Origin: Ignavibacteria bacterium
GTDB lineage: Bacteria; Bacteroidota; Ignavibacteria; Tepidaquicellales; OLB5
NCBI GenBank assembly: GCA_014879675.1
Contig: JACSRQ010000080.1
Location: 1-35,873 of the forward strand
Reading direction: 5' to 3'
Length of the DNA stretch: 35,873 bases
Shown: in pieces, positions 1 to 7,858 of the stretch
How the letters are laid out: every line of letters starts with the position of its first letter
Numbering within the stretch: position 1 is the first letter of the stretch
Position numbers and translations under genes: made by a program
The notes under the pieces: generated by a model
The model's input: only the letters and a program-made list of their open reading frames with translations
Databases searched by the model: none
What the model was told of the DNA's origin: nothing

Positions 1-2798
1 AAACTGCCGCTTGTAAGCCTGTAAAAATATACACCGCTGGAAAGCTCAGAAGCGTTGAAATTGATTTCATGATAACCTGCCTCAAGATCTGATTCTACCA
101 TTGAAGCAACTTCCTTACCGGCAATATCATAAACTTTTAAAGTTGTCACTCCGCCTACAGATAATGCGAATTTTATCATTGTCTGCGGATTGAACGGATT
201 CGGATAGTTCTGAGTGAGATTGAATTCCGTTGGCATTTCATTTAAAGTTCTGCCCGAGGTGCCTGTTTGCAGATATTTTATTGCGGCAAAATCATAAGTG
301 TTGGAGCTTGATCCGAAGCTGAGGCCTGCAACATATACTTTGAAAGCAGCATCAACCGCAACGGATACAGCCCCGTCAACACCGCCTGTCCCCGGACCAT
401 CATACCTTGTTGCCCACAATTGTGTACCTGCAGAATTATATTTTATAGTTGCAAAGTCACTGCTTGTGGATGTTCCGTTACTTGAACCTGTTACATATAT
501 ATTCCCGAGTGCGTCAATGGCAAGATCTCTTGCGCCATCGCCGCTGTTTGCGGGACCGTTATATCTTGATGCCCACTGCTGAATTCCGGCAGCATTATAT
601 TTTACTGTAGCGTAATCTGTGCTAGTACCAAGGCCAACGCTGCTTCCGGTTACGTAAACATTTCCTGCTGCGTCTAAAGCAAGGGCCGCTGCCATATCTT
701 CCGCGCCGCCGTTTCCGTTATATTTCCCGGTCCATTGCTGAACACCCGATGTGTTGTATTTTATCGTAACATATTCAATATCCGAAACTGTGCGGGAGCT
801 CCATCCGGTAACGAAAACATTTCCTGCTGCGTCTGTTTTTAATGCTGAAGCTACATCACTCATGTTGCCTGTGCCGTTAAAAATTGCAGCCCACTGGAAA
901 GTGCCTGATGAATTGTATTTTACTGTAGTATAATCTAAGCCTGATGTATTGCCTGTGCAGCTTCCTGTAACATAAACATTCCCCGAGCCATCCAGCGCTA
1001 ATGAGTAAGCGTCATCTGCTGCATTCAGGGGACCATTGTATCTTTGTACCCACTGCTGTGTGCCGTTTAAATTGTATTTAACGGTCGCGTAGTCCATACC
1101 TGCCGTACCCCTGCTGGAACCGGTTACATAAACATTCCCTGAATTATCCACCGCTATAGAACGTGCTTCATCACTGCCGTTGCCCGTTCCGTTATACAGC
1201 GCCACCCACTGCCTTACGCCGGTTGAATTGTATTTGATAGTTGCATAATCCGCGCCCGAAGTTGTGTTAACGGCAACACCGGTTACATATATATTCCCCG
1301 AAGCATCAACTACCGAAGCGTTAACTTTATCATCACCGTTTGCTGTGCCGTTATGGGTTCTCGTCCATTGCACGCCGCTTGGAGTATATCTAACAACGCC
1401 CATATCTTTGCCGGAACTAATACCTGTTACTATCCCGGAAACTACAGTGTATCCTGAGTTATCAACCACCATAGATCTTGCCTCGTCATAGTCACTTCCC
1501 GTACCCTGGTATGTTGTGTTCCACTGAAATAAGCCGGCCGAACTATACTTAACGGTTGTGAAATCCAGTCCGGAACTTGTGGATAAAGTACTGCTGGCAA
1601 CTATAACGTTTCCGGTGTTATCCAGCTTTAATTTAACTTTATCGAGATAAGGTGCCCCGTTATAATTGCGGAACCATTGTTGTACACCTGTTGTGTTATA
1701 TTTTACTATAGCCTGCGTGCCTGCGAAAAAAATTGTGCCTGATGCGTCTACAATCATTGAATAAGCAAATTCCGTTGTTGCTTGCGACCATTGCAGGGTT
1801 CCTGAGCTGTTATATTTTAGTAATACAGACTCTACGTTTCCGTTTGAAAGATTGTCTCTCAAGCCTGCTACGTAAACATTACCTGCTGCATCCGTTTTTA
1901 CCTGGCAATCTGGATAACCGCCCCTATAGATATCAACACCTATTACACTTCTAATCCATGCAACACTTCCGGAAGAAGTATATTTTATCGTTGTAATCGA
2001 ATCTTGTACATTATTTGATAAACCATCTCTGGAAGAATATCCTGTAACATAAACATTCCCTGATCCGTCGAGCGACATTTTACCAGCATGTTTACCTATA
2101 CTGTACGCTTTTAGCCATTGCAGGGTACCTGATGAGTTAATTTTTATGGTAAAAAAATCACCGTTCGTACGTGAATCACCGAAAATATAACCATAACCGC
2201 TTGCATCAATTAACAAGTCGCTAATTCTATCGATATCCACGTTATATGTCTGCATCCAGGTCTGAGTGCCGGATGAACTATATTTTATAGCTACAAAGCG
2301 CCCTGAAGATTCGCCAACAACTAAAACATTGCCTGATTGGTCTATTGATATATTACTAATGGACTTTAAACCGGAAGGATATTTAACCCACTCCTGTAAA
2401 CCTGCCGCATTATATTTTACAACTATACCTTGTCCTGAAAGAACTCCGGATGTTATACCATATCTAAATCCTGCTATGTATACATTTCCCGAAACATCTG
2501 CAGCTATTGTAAGAACATTATAAATACATGTATCGGAAGGTGCAAATCTAGCGACCCATATCCGTGTACCATTTGGGTCATATTTTACAGTAGCAATTGC
2601 CTTTCTGTATGGTGATTCAGAAATTACAATGTCACCAGTAACATATGTATTCCCTGAAGCATCAACAACCATATCTTTTTCTGCATCATTCCCTGTACCG
2701 GCAGGTCCATTATACCTTTTAGCCCACTCCTGCACAACCTGTGAGTTAATAGCATCGTAGCAGCTAAAGAGCATCAGAATTAATATTAGCTTTTTCAT
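1..2798 (-). CDS. T9SS-secreted SBBP-repeat (beta-propeller-like) protein, 3' end cut by window edge
   Basis: Absent from the ORF track because the frame has no stop inside the window. I read it on the minus strand from ATG at 2798 and found no stop at the points checked to base 1 (about 932 codons). It opens with a signal peptide (MKKLILILMLFS...) followed by about 16 repeats of the G-N-V-Y-V-T-G type (SBBP-like). Spacing is about 157-160 bp over the C-terminal half and more irregular in the N-terminal third. The visible end reads NASELSSGVYFYRLTSGS, which is the T9SS type A sorting domain. By comparison with the next gene only about 12 residues are missing. The family is exported across the outer membrane by T9SS and then released or anchored; the role of the propeller is unknown. 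The frame was verified at six separate repeats. Confidence 0.9.
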   Translation of the reverse strand, partial: MKKLILILMLFSCYDAINSQVVQEWAKRYNGPAGTGNDAEKDMVVDASGNTYVTGDIVISESPYRKAIATVKYDPNGTRIWVARFAPSDTCIYNVLTIAADVSGNVYIAGFRYGITSGVLSGQGIVVKYNAAGLQEWVKYPSGLKSISNISIDQSGNVLVVGESSGRFVAIKYSSSGTQTWMQTYNVDIDRISDLLIDASGYGYIFGDSRTNGDFFTIKINSSGTLQWLKAYSIGKHAGKMSLDGSGNVYVTGYSSRDGLSNNVQDSITTIKYTSSGSVAWIRSVIGVDIYRGGYPDCQVKTDAAGNVYVAGLRDNLSNGNVESVLLKYNSSGTLQWSQATTEFAYSMIVDASGTIFFAGTQAIVKYNTTGVQQWFRNYNGAPYLDKVKLKLDNTGNVIVASSTLSTSSGLDFTTVKYSSAGLFQWNTTYQGTGSDYDEARSMVVDNSGYTVVSGIVTGISSGKDMGVVRYTPSGVQWTRTHNGTANGDDKVNASVVDASGNIYVTGVAVNTTSGADYATIKYNSTGVRQWVALYNGTGNGSDEARSIAVDNSGNVYVTGSSRGTAGMDYATVKYNLNGTQQWVQRYNGPLNAADDAYSLALDGSGNVYVTGSCTGNTSGLDYTTVKYNSSGTFQWAAIFNGTGNMSDVASALKTDAAGNVFVTGWSSRTVSDIEYVTIKYNTSGVQQWTGKYNGNGGAEDMAAALALDAAGNVYVTGSSVGLGTSTDYATVKYNAAGIQQWASRYNGPANSGDGARDLAIDALGNIYVTGSSNGTSTSSDFATIKYNSAGTQLWATRYDGPGTGGVDGAVSVAVDAAFKVYVAGLSFGSSSNTYDFAAIKYLQTGTSGRTLNEMPTEFNLTQNYPNPFNPQTMIKFALSVGGVTTLKVYDIAGKEVASMVESDLEAGYHEINFNASELSSGVYFYRLTSGS

Positions 2799-2852
2799 TT
2801 TCTTTATCTTTAGTTGTTTTTATGATTTTATTGAATTTATATTTTATTCAGG

Positions 2853-2869
2853 TGCACTTTGATTGTGCA
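2853..2869. promoter_or_regulatory. TGCAC-N7-GTGCA palindrome just downstream of the -7 box
   Basis: On the plus strand this reads TGCAC, seven bases, GTGCA. It lies exactly 6 nt downstream (in minus-strand sense) of the candidate -7 element of the gene ending at base 1. The gene at 3058-4656 has the same palindrome at the same distance. It could be a repressor operator over the transcription start or a 5' stem-loop in the mRNA. A related TACAC-N7-GTGCA copy lies at 2885-2901, inside the promoter spacer. The function is inferred; the sequence match is direct. Confidence 0.5.
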
Positions 2870-2875
2870 ACGGTA

Positions 2876-2908
2876 CGAAGATAGTACACCGATACCGTGC
2901 ACAGCAAA
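2876..2908 (-). promoter_or_regulatory. Bacteroidota-type promoter of the first T9SS gene
   Basis: Minus-strand reading: TTTG (2908-2905), 21 nt spacer, TATCTTCG (2883-2876). This resembles the known Bacteroidota sigma-ABfr consensus (TTTG about 19-21 nt before TAnnTTTG). An A/T-rich block upstream of the TTTG is shared almost unchanged with the promoter of the second T9SS gene. The leader to the ATG would be about 70 nt. Confidence 0.5.
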
Positions 2909-3020
2909 GAAAGTTTTATTTATATTTAAACAGGGTTTGATGCTGGTTAACAGAAATACCTTTGATTTTGTCCCGGAATCAGCATTTTGTCTCCACTTTT
3001 TTAAACAAGTTTCTTGTAAA

Positions 3021-3043
3021 ACAGGCGGGCTTTACCCGCCTGT
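3021..3043 (-). terminator. Rho-independent-like terminator after the second T9SS gene
   Basis: A perfect 9-bp stem, ACAGGCGGG / CCCGCCTGT, with a 5-nt loop. On the minus strand it is followed by a short T run. It begins 15 nt past the stop codon of the gene at 3058-4656, which is the position expected for its terminator. The T tract is short (TTTTAC), so termination strength is uncertain. Confidence 0.65.
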
Positions 3044-3057
3044 AATTATAAAACCGG

Positions 3058-4656
3058 TTACTTTACCAGCATCATTTTCTTTATATCGGTGAAGCTGCCG
3101 CTTGTAATCCTGTAGAAATATGTGCCGCTCGATAGCTGTGAAGCATTAAAGTTAACTTCGTGATTGCCCGCCTCAAGATCTGCTTCAACCAGTGAGGCAA
3201 CTTCTTTACCCGCGATATCATAAACTTTAAGCGTAGTCATCCCATTTACAGGCAAAGCAAATTTTATGGTGGTAGCAGGGTTGAACGGGTTTGGATAGTT
3301 TTGGGTAAGAGAAAATTCAGCAGGAGCTTCAACCGGTTCTATAACAGGTTTAGATAAACTGCCAGCTATGCTGTATTTAGCAAGGATCATGTTAAGGTTA
3401 ACACCGGAATTGAAGTTTGAACCGCATATTACAAGATGGCCGGAATTTAAATACTTAATTCTATATCCGTGTTTGTCCCAATCCCATGCGCCATACCAGC
3501 TAACAACGCCCGAAGATGTAAGTTTTGCAAAGTACTTGCCGTAAGCACTCTTTCCGCTCACATATATATTATTAGAAGCGTCAGAAGTCATACTGTGTAC
3601 ATGGCTGAGACCCTCAGGCTCTTTTGTCCACTGTAATACCCCAGAGCTGTTATACTTAATAACAATACTTTTCACTCCCGGAGCAGTTGAAGTTCCGTGA
3701 AAACCACCACATATCAGATTTCCGGAATTATCCGTAATAGCTTTTGTTTCAATACCTCGTGCTCCTGTAACGTCTAACCTGCGGTACCAGTTAAGACTGC
3801 CATCTGAAGTATTTAACTGCATTGCAACAAATCTACAGTTTGCAAAAGTTCCACTCCATGCCTGTCCGGTTATGTATAACTTGTTACCGCTTATCACATT
3901 TCCATCATAGGTATAGAGTTGACTTCTCGTTGTATCAGAAAATGTTTTAGCCCAAACCGTACTAAGCGCAATAGTGAATTTAACGGCCAGAGCATTTAAA
4001 CCGGATCTACCCGTAACATAAACGGAATTAGCGGCATCAATTGTAATTGCTGTAGTCCCTTCAATAACACCAATGGACCCATACCATCCCGATATATAAG
4101 AGCCAGTTGGTGTCAATCTGAAAACTACAACCTGAGAACCTGTACCACCAGGTTCTGTCATATCACCGGCAACAAACAGGTAATTACTCTTGAAGATTGG
4201 TTTATCACCAATAATAGTTGAATACGGTGTAACGCCTGAAAAAAGAAGCCTTCGTGCCCAATAAAAAGTACCGTCAACTCCATACTTTAGCACCCAAACA
4301 CTTTTTATCCCCCCGGGAGTATCCTGGCTTCTGCAAGTTACGTAGACATACCCTTTTATATCATAATTAATATAAAGTCCATTACCGCCAATACCAGACC
4401 AGTCATAAGTTCTTGTCCATAGTCTTGTTCCATCCGGTGCATATTTTACGATTATAGCGTATCCGGTAGCGGAAGAATTTGAATCAGACGTGCCGGTACA
4501 ATATATATTACCTGAACCGTCGGTTTCAAAATCATTAAAACCTTCATAATAGCCTGTTCCCCTTGAATATTCCCTGGTCCACTCTGTAACAGGCTGCGAG
4601 TTTACAAACATTGTTAAAGCGATTGAAAAAAACATACAGATAATTATTTTTTTCAT
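3058..4656 (-). CDS. T9SS-secreted SBBP/beta-propeller-like protein
   Basis: A 532-residue secreted protein. The ORF track starts it at a TTG (4671), but that codon precedes the Shine-Dalgarno GGAG. The ATG at 4656 sits 7 nt after that SD and opens a good signal peptide (MKKIIICMFFSIALTMF), so I take 4656. The body has about eight degenerate repeats of the type NSVYVTGRS / NNIYVSGKS, as in beta-propeller SBBP proteins. The last 80 or so residues are a T9SS type A sorting domain: QNYPNPFNPATTIKFALP, then KVYDIAGKEVASLVE, then SSGTYFYRITSGSFTDIKKMMLVK. The C-terminal domain is clearly homologous, also at DNA level, to that of the neighbouring gene. They share a promoter type, so both are probably co-regulated extracellular proteins. 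Ligand or enzymatic role unknown. Confidence 0.9.
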   Translation of the reverse strand: MKKIIICMFFSIALTMFVNSQPVTEWTREYSRGTGYYEGFNDFETDGSGNIYCTGTSDSNSSATGYAIIVKYAPDGTRLWTRTYDWSGIGGNGLYINYDIKGYVYVTCRSQDTPGGIKSVWVLKYGVDGTFYWARRLLFSGVTPYSTIIGDKPIFKSNYLFVAGDMTEPGGTGSQVVVFRLTPTGSYISGWYGSIGVIEGTTAITIDAANSVYVTGRSGLNALAVKFTIALSTVWAKTFSDTTRSQLYTYDGNVISGNKLYITGQAWSGTFANCRFVAMQLNTSDGSLNWYRRLDVTGARGIETKAITDNSGNLICGGFHGTSTAPGVKSIVIKYNSSGVLQWTKEPEGLSHVHSMTSDASNNIYVSGKSAYGKYFAKLTSSGVVSWYGAWDWDKHGYRIKYLNSGHLVICGSNFNSGVNLNMILAKYSIAGSLSKPVIEPVEAPAEFSLTQNYPNPFNPATTIKFALPVNGMTTLKVYDIAGKEVASLVEADLEAGNHEVNFNASQLSSGTYFYRITSGSFTDIKKMMLVK

Positions 4657-4704
4657 TTTTTTCTCCTTCAATTTATATTTTTGTATTTTTACTTACTTTT
4701 TTAA

Positions 4705-4721
4705 TGCACCGTATCTGTGCA
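4705..4721. promoter_or_regulatory. Second copy of the TGCAC-N7-GTGCA palindrome
   Basis: TGCAC, seven bases (cgtatct), GTGCA, placed 6 nt downstream of the -7 box of the 3058-4656 gene in minus-strand sense. Spacing and arm sequence match the copy at 2853-2869. Conservation against a diverged background suggests an operator or a functional 5' hairpin. Confidence 0.5.
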
Positions 4722-4727
4722 ACACTG

Positions 4728-4760
4728 CGAAATTACTACATTAGGTATGTACACTTCAAA
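4728..4760 (-). promoter_or_regulatory. Bacteroidota-type promoter of the second T9SS gene
   Basis: Minus-strand reading: TTTG (4760-4757), 21 nt spacer, TAATTTCG (4735-4728). It is preceded by an A/T-rich block (aaagttttattta on the plus strand) that is nearly identical to the one at the first T9SS gene. The leader to the ATG at 4656 is about 65 nt. The spacer length is the same as in the paralogue. Confidence 0.5.
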
Positions 4761-4811
4761 GAAAGTTTTATTTAGTTTTAAACAGGTTTCTGTGTGTCAT
4801 TGTGAAATAAA

Positions 4812-4842
4812 TTGAGTTTACATGCTATTTTGGGTATTTTGG
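4812..4842 (+). promoter_or_regulatory. Candidate promoter for the 474-aa gene
   Basis: TTG at 4812-4814, a 20 nt spacer, then TATTTTGG at 4835-4842, one base off TAnnTTTG. It would give a leader of roughly 20 nt to the ATG at 4868. A single instance with a mismatch, so weak. Confidence 0.3.
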
Positions 4843-4867
4843 GGCAGCTTCTTTAAACGGGATTTTT

Positions 4868-6292
4868 ATGAAAGATAACAAGCTTTACCGCCTGCTCAAA
4901 TCGCTTTCTGATGAAGAATGGAAGGCTTTCGAAAAATTCACCGCATCACCCTATTTCAACATGGGCAGAAACTACCTGCCGCTGTTCAGGCTGTTGAAAG
5001 CATTCGTATTAAAAGATAGCCCCGTTTGGCCGGATGATGAAAAGATATACTCAAAGCTCTTTCCCGGAAAACTATTCAACAAAAGTGTAGTGGCAACAAT
5101 GCTCAGCGGCTTCGCCAGGCTGACCGAAAAATTCCTCTTACAGATTGATTACGATACTTCGGCGGAAGGGAAGGAAGTATCACTTTTAAGGCAGCTTGAA
5201 AAAAGAAATTGTGATGACCTGCTGCTAAAAGAAGTTGCCCTGTGTGTTAAAACCAACGAGACCAGGCCATTTGATATGTATAAGCTTGAATTCTCGAAAT
5301 CGATCCAGGATTACATAGTCAGGTCGGCATATAAATCCATTTACGATAAAAAGATCGAAAGCCCTGTTATCAGGCGGGCCGATTATTCTTTTTTTATTTT
5401 TTATCTCAACATGCTGAATGAAGAGCGTGACCTCAGGGTTATGAAGAACATGCTTAACAAGAGTAACCCGGGGAGGCTCTCAGCGCTTACCGTAGAAAAG
5501 ATCGACAGCAATTACGTGCTTTCATATATTGAGGAGAACTATCCTTCGCTTTCGGGCACCCTTGGCCTGCTTATCCGATGTTATGTAAGCCGTGACTACT
5601 ACCTGCTCAGGAAACTGTTTTCGGATAACTATCACAAATTTGATCCGGCAATGGCAAGAAATATCTCTTATGTAATTGAGGGATTGCTTTTTGATCTGCT
5701 GGCCGAGGGGAAACGGGAATACCTGCGGGAGAGATATTTATTCATAAGGTTTTGCATCGAAAACGATCTGCTTATAGATAAACGAAGCGGTACCATTCCC
5801 GCCCAGCCGGTTGATAATGCAGTTTATTACGCACTGTGGAATAAAGACTTCGACTGGATAAACTTTTTCAGTGATAGATACATGAGTTCATTTCCGCGCG
5901 AGCTTGCCGGCGACCTTTCGCGTTATGCAAATGCCTGCGTTCTTTATGGCAGAAAAAAATACGCTGAGGCGCTTAAAGAGATCAAGATGATAGGTAATGT
6001 GCCATTTATGATAAAATGGAAATTAAGAAGCATCGAGCTGCAGATACTATTTGAAATGAAAGACTATGATTCTGTTTATTTTGCGATCGATAACTTTCAA
6101 AAATTCATGAATAACGAAATAATATCCGTCTACTTCGATAAAATGCTCCGGGCAAACATCAGCGCATACAAGGCCTTTGTTAAAGCATTCCCTGAAAATA
6201 ACAGAGTTGAATACAATTCAATCAGGAAAAAACTTGAGAGGGAAACTCCATCGCAATTTGGAGACTGGATGCTTGAAAAAATGGCAGAATAA
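4868..6292 (+). CDS. Uncharacterised 474-residue helical protein
   Basis: I do not recognise a named family with confidence. The protein is soluble, rich in charged and aromatic residues, and looks mostly alpha-helical, possibly a TPR-like solenoid in its C-terminal half (for example YGRKKYAEALKEIKMIG). The opening KLYRLLKSLSDEEWKAFEKF followed by SPYFNMGRNYLPLF resembles conserved hypothetical proteins of Bacteroidota-like genomes, recalled rather than searched. There is no signal peptide or membrane segment. It is transcribed divergently from the T9SS gene, and the noncoding stretch after it suggests a single-gene unit. The ATG at 4868 is the natural start; upstream is A/T-rich with no strong Shine-Dalgarno. 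Confidence 0.85.
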   Translation: MKDNKLYRLLKSLSDEEWKAFEKFTASPYFNMGRNYLPLFRLLKAFVLKDSPVWPDDEKIYSKLFPGKLFNKSVVATMLSGFARLTEKFLLQIDYDTSAEGKEVSLLRQLEKRNCDDLLLKEVALCVKTNETRPFDMYKLEFSKSIQDYIVRSAYKSIYDKKIESPVIRRADYSFFIFYLNMLNEERDLRVMKNMLNKSNPGRLSALTVEKIDSNYVLSYIEENYPSLSGTLGLLIRCYVSRDYYLLRKLFSDNYHKFDPAMARNISYVIEGLLFDLLAEGKREYLRERYLFIRFCIENDLLIDKRSGTIPAQPVDNAVYYALWNKDFDWINFFSDRYMSSFPRELAGDLSRYANACVLYGRKKYAEALKEIKMIGNVPFMIKWKLRSIELQILFEMKDYDSVYFAIDNFQKFMNNEIISVYFDKMLRANISAYKAFVKAFPENNRVEYNSIRKKLERETPSQFGDWMLEKMAE

Positions 6293-6975
6293 CATTCATA
6301 ATTGCTCCACACTATATTGTGGTTGTCACAGTTACCGCATTTATAAGCTCTAAGTATAACCGGGGGTCAGCTATGGCCCCGCCGGTGAAGAAACAATCCT
6401 GCGGCATAATTTGTTATCTATGTATGTATTGCTGTGCATTTCCCGGTGCAATTCGGCATAACAGCATCTTAACAATTAGGTAACACTAAATTTAAATAAT
6501 TTCGGGAAATTGTATTATTATTTAACTATTTATTAATTATCTTTAATTAATGCAAAATTTGACAGTTTCTTTAAACGCCCCTCAAAATATCCAATCAGGT
6601 TCAGGGATCTTAAGATTTATCAGGTTCTTCAAGAGTGAACTTTTGAAGGTATTCATATTCCTTGTTATCTTCTTTGCTTCTGTTTTTTATGCAAATAGCC
6701 AAAGCAAAGAGTACTACAACTCCAATAAGAGCAGCTTAGATAACGCGCTTGTGCGCTGATAATACAGCTCTGTTTTTTCTAAATTTGTTTGATCTATCAC
6801 AAATTAACAAAAGCTCTCTATCAAATACGTGTCTTTGCTCTTGCCTTCTGCCAGCCAATAAATACATTCCGCTTAATATACAAAATGGGGTAATTTAACG
6901 CCCTATTCCCGCAATTTTTTTCAAATTGTATTTAAATACTATCTTTCGTAATTTTCTTGAAATTATGGTCTAAAT
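6293..6975. other. Gene-poor interval between the 474-aa gene and lemA
   Basis: About 680 bases without a convincing gene. Near 6360-6387 there is an imperfect GC-rich hairpin (ACCGG...CCGGT enclosing GGGG/CCCC) with no T run after it. This could be a terminator relic or a small structured RNA, but it fits no riboswitch consensus I know. The rest is A/T-rich. A small ORF at 6550-6759 is listed separately. The 200 bases upstream of lemA should hold its promoter, but no clear TTTG/TAnnTTTG pair at the right spacing was found. Confidence 0.5.
6550..6759 (+). CDS. Doubtful small exported/membrane protein (69 aa)
   Basis: Starts with ATG in an A/T-rich context, with no Shine-Dalgarno. It has one hydrophobic stretch, LLKVFIFLVIFFASVFYANS, which looks like a signal peptide or membrane anchor, then only about 19 polar residues. 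It could be a genuine small membrane protein, the truncated start of a secreted protein, or chance. No continuation was seen in other frames downstream. Confidence 0.25.
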   Translation: MQNLTVSLNAPQNIQSGSGILRFIRFFKSELLKVFIFLVIFFASVFYANSQSKEYYNSNKSSLDNALVR

Positions 6976-7593
6976 ATGTCTAAAATCAAATTTCCGGCTA
7001 ACTTAGCAATTCTTATTCTGTTCGTTTTTACAGTTTCAGGCTGCGGGTATAACTCGCTCGTTGAACAGGATGAAAAAGTAAACCAGGCGTGGGCACAGGT
7101 TGAAAACCAGTACCAAAGGCGCGCTGATCTTATCCCAAACTTAGTGAAAACGGTACAGGGATATGCAGATTTCGAAAAGGGAGTGTTAACTGAAGTTACA
7201 GAGCTCCGTTCACGCGTGGGACAGATAAAGCTCTCGACCGATGACCTTGCAGATGAGGAAAAATTCAAACAGTTCCAGGATGCGCAGGATAAGCTATCGG
7301 GCGCACTTTCAAGGCTGCTTGTTGTGGCAGAAAATTACCCGCAGCTTAAAGCCAATGAGAACTTCCTGCAGCTTCAGTCGCAGCTTGAAGGCACTGAAAA
7401 CAGGATAGCCGTTGAACGCAAAAAGTTCAATGAAGCCGTTCAGGAGTATAACACTTCAGTTAGAAGATTCCCAATGCTCATCACAGCCAAGATCATGGGC
7501 TTTAAGGAAAAGCAATACTTCAAATCTGCACCCGGCACCGATAAAGCACCGGATGTGAACTTTGACTTCGATAAAAAGAAGGAAAACAAGTAA
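6976..7593 (+). CDS. lemA: LemA family lipoprotein
   Basis: A 205-residue LemA protein, the usual length for the family. The N-terminus is a lipoprotein signal ending in a lipobox (VSGC, Cys23), so it is probably anchored in a membrane facing the periplasm. The diagnostic LemA core follows: EQDEKVNQAWAQVENQYQRR, then ADLIPNLVKTVQGYA, then the coiled-coil-like NRIAVERKKFNEAVQEYN and a final FPMLITAKIMGF. LemA proteins are long helical bundles of unclear function. They often sit next to TPM-domain (YgcG) or M48 peptidase genes, but here it stands alone. The C-terminus is a charged tail ending in KKKENK. Start: ATG with no strong Shine-Dalgarno, chosen because the lipoprotein signal begins there. 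Confidence 0.95.
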   Translation: MSKIKFPANLAILILFVFTVSGCGYNSLVEQDEKVNQAWAQVENQYQRRADLIPNLVKTVQGYADFEKGVLTEVTELRSRVGQIKLSTDDLADEEKFKQFQDAQDKLSGALSRLLVVAENYPQLKANENFLQLQSQLEGTENRIAVERKKFNEAVQEYNTSVRRFPMLITAKIMGFKEKQYFKSAPGTDKAPDVNFDFDKKKENK

Positions 7594-7858
7594 GCAGAAA
7601 CGTGAAATGTGAAACGTCAAACGTGATCCCGCAAGCGGGATTTCGCTGCGCTCAAAATGTGAAACGTATCGCGTATTGAAGGTTAATAATTTTTATGCAT
7701 CTCCTCCCTCCGGCGCTTTTTGCCGTCCCGCTGTTTTTTGGGCGGGATCCAGAAGTGTTAAATGGGCGGGGGTGAGGTTAAAATAATTTTGCTTTTTGCT
7801 TCTCTTCGGAGTGCACTGACTGTGTCAGTGCTATGTAAATAATTAAAAGAAAAATCAT
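7594..7858. repeat. Intergenic repeat and hairpin cluster downstream of lemA
   Basis: Contains several short copies of a GTGAAACGT-like unit (7600-7675), a perfect TCCCGC-aa-GCGGGA hairpin (7627-7640), a second TCCCGC/GCGGGA pair around a T-rich loop (7726-7747), and a perfect 8-bp hairpin GCACTGAC-tgt-GTCAGTGC (7813-7831) that ends 27 nt before the next ATG. This looks like accumulated repetitive intergenic DNA. The last hairpin could affect expression of the guanylyltransferase gene, but nothing proves it. Confidence 0.5.

Noticed and set aside
298-2523. Plus-strand ORFs (298-582, 751-933, 1264-1491, 1733-1954, 2266-2523)
   Set aside because: They are shadows of the long minus-strand SBBP-repeat gene, recurring because of its periodic codons.
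1-2700. Possible CRISPR or tandem-repeat array because of the 160-bp periodicity
   Set aside because: The repeats are protein-coding on the minus strand, imperfect and too long for CRISPR.
6355-6390. Riboswitch candidate (GC-rich hairpin)
   Set aside because: No match to the TPP, cobalamin, SAM or c-di-GMP consensus elements I know, and no downstream gene at a suitable distance.
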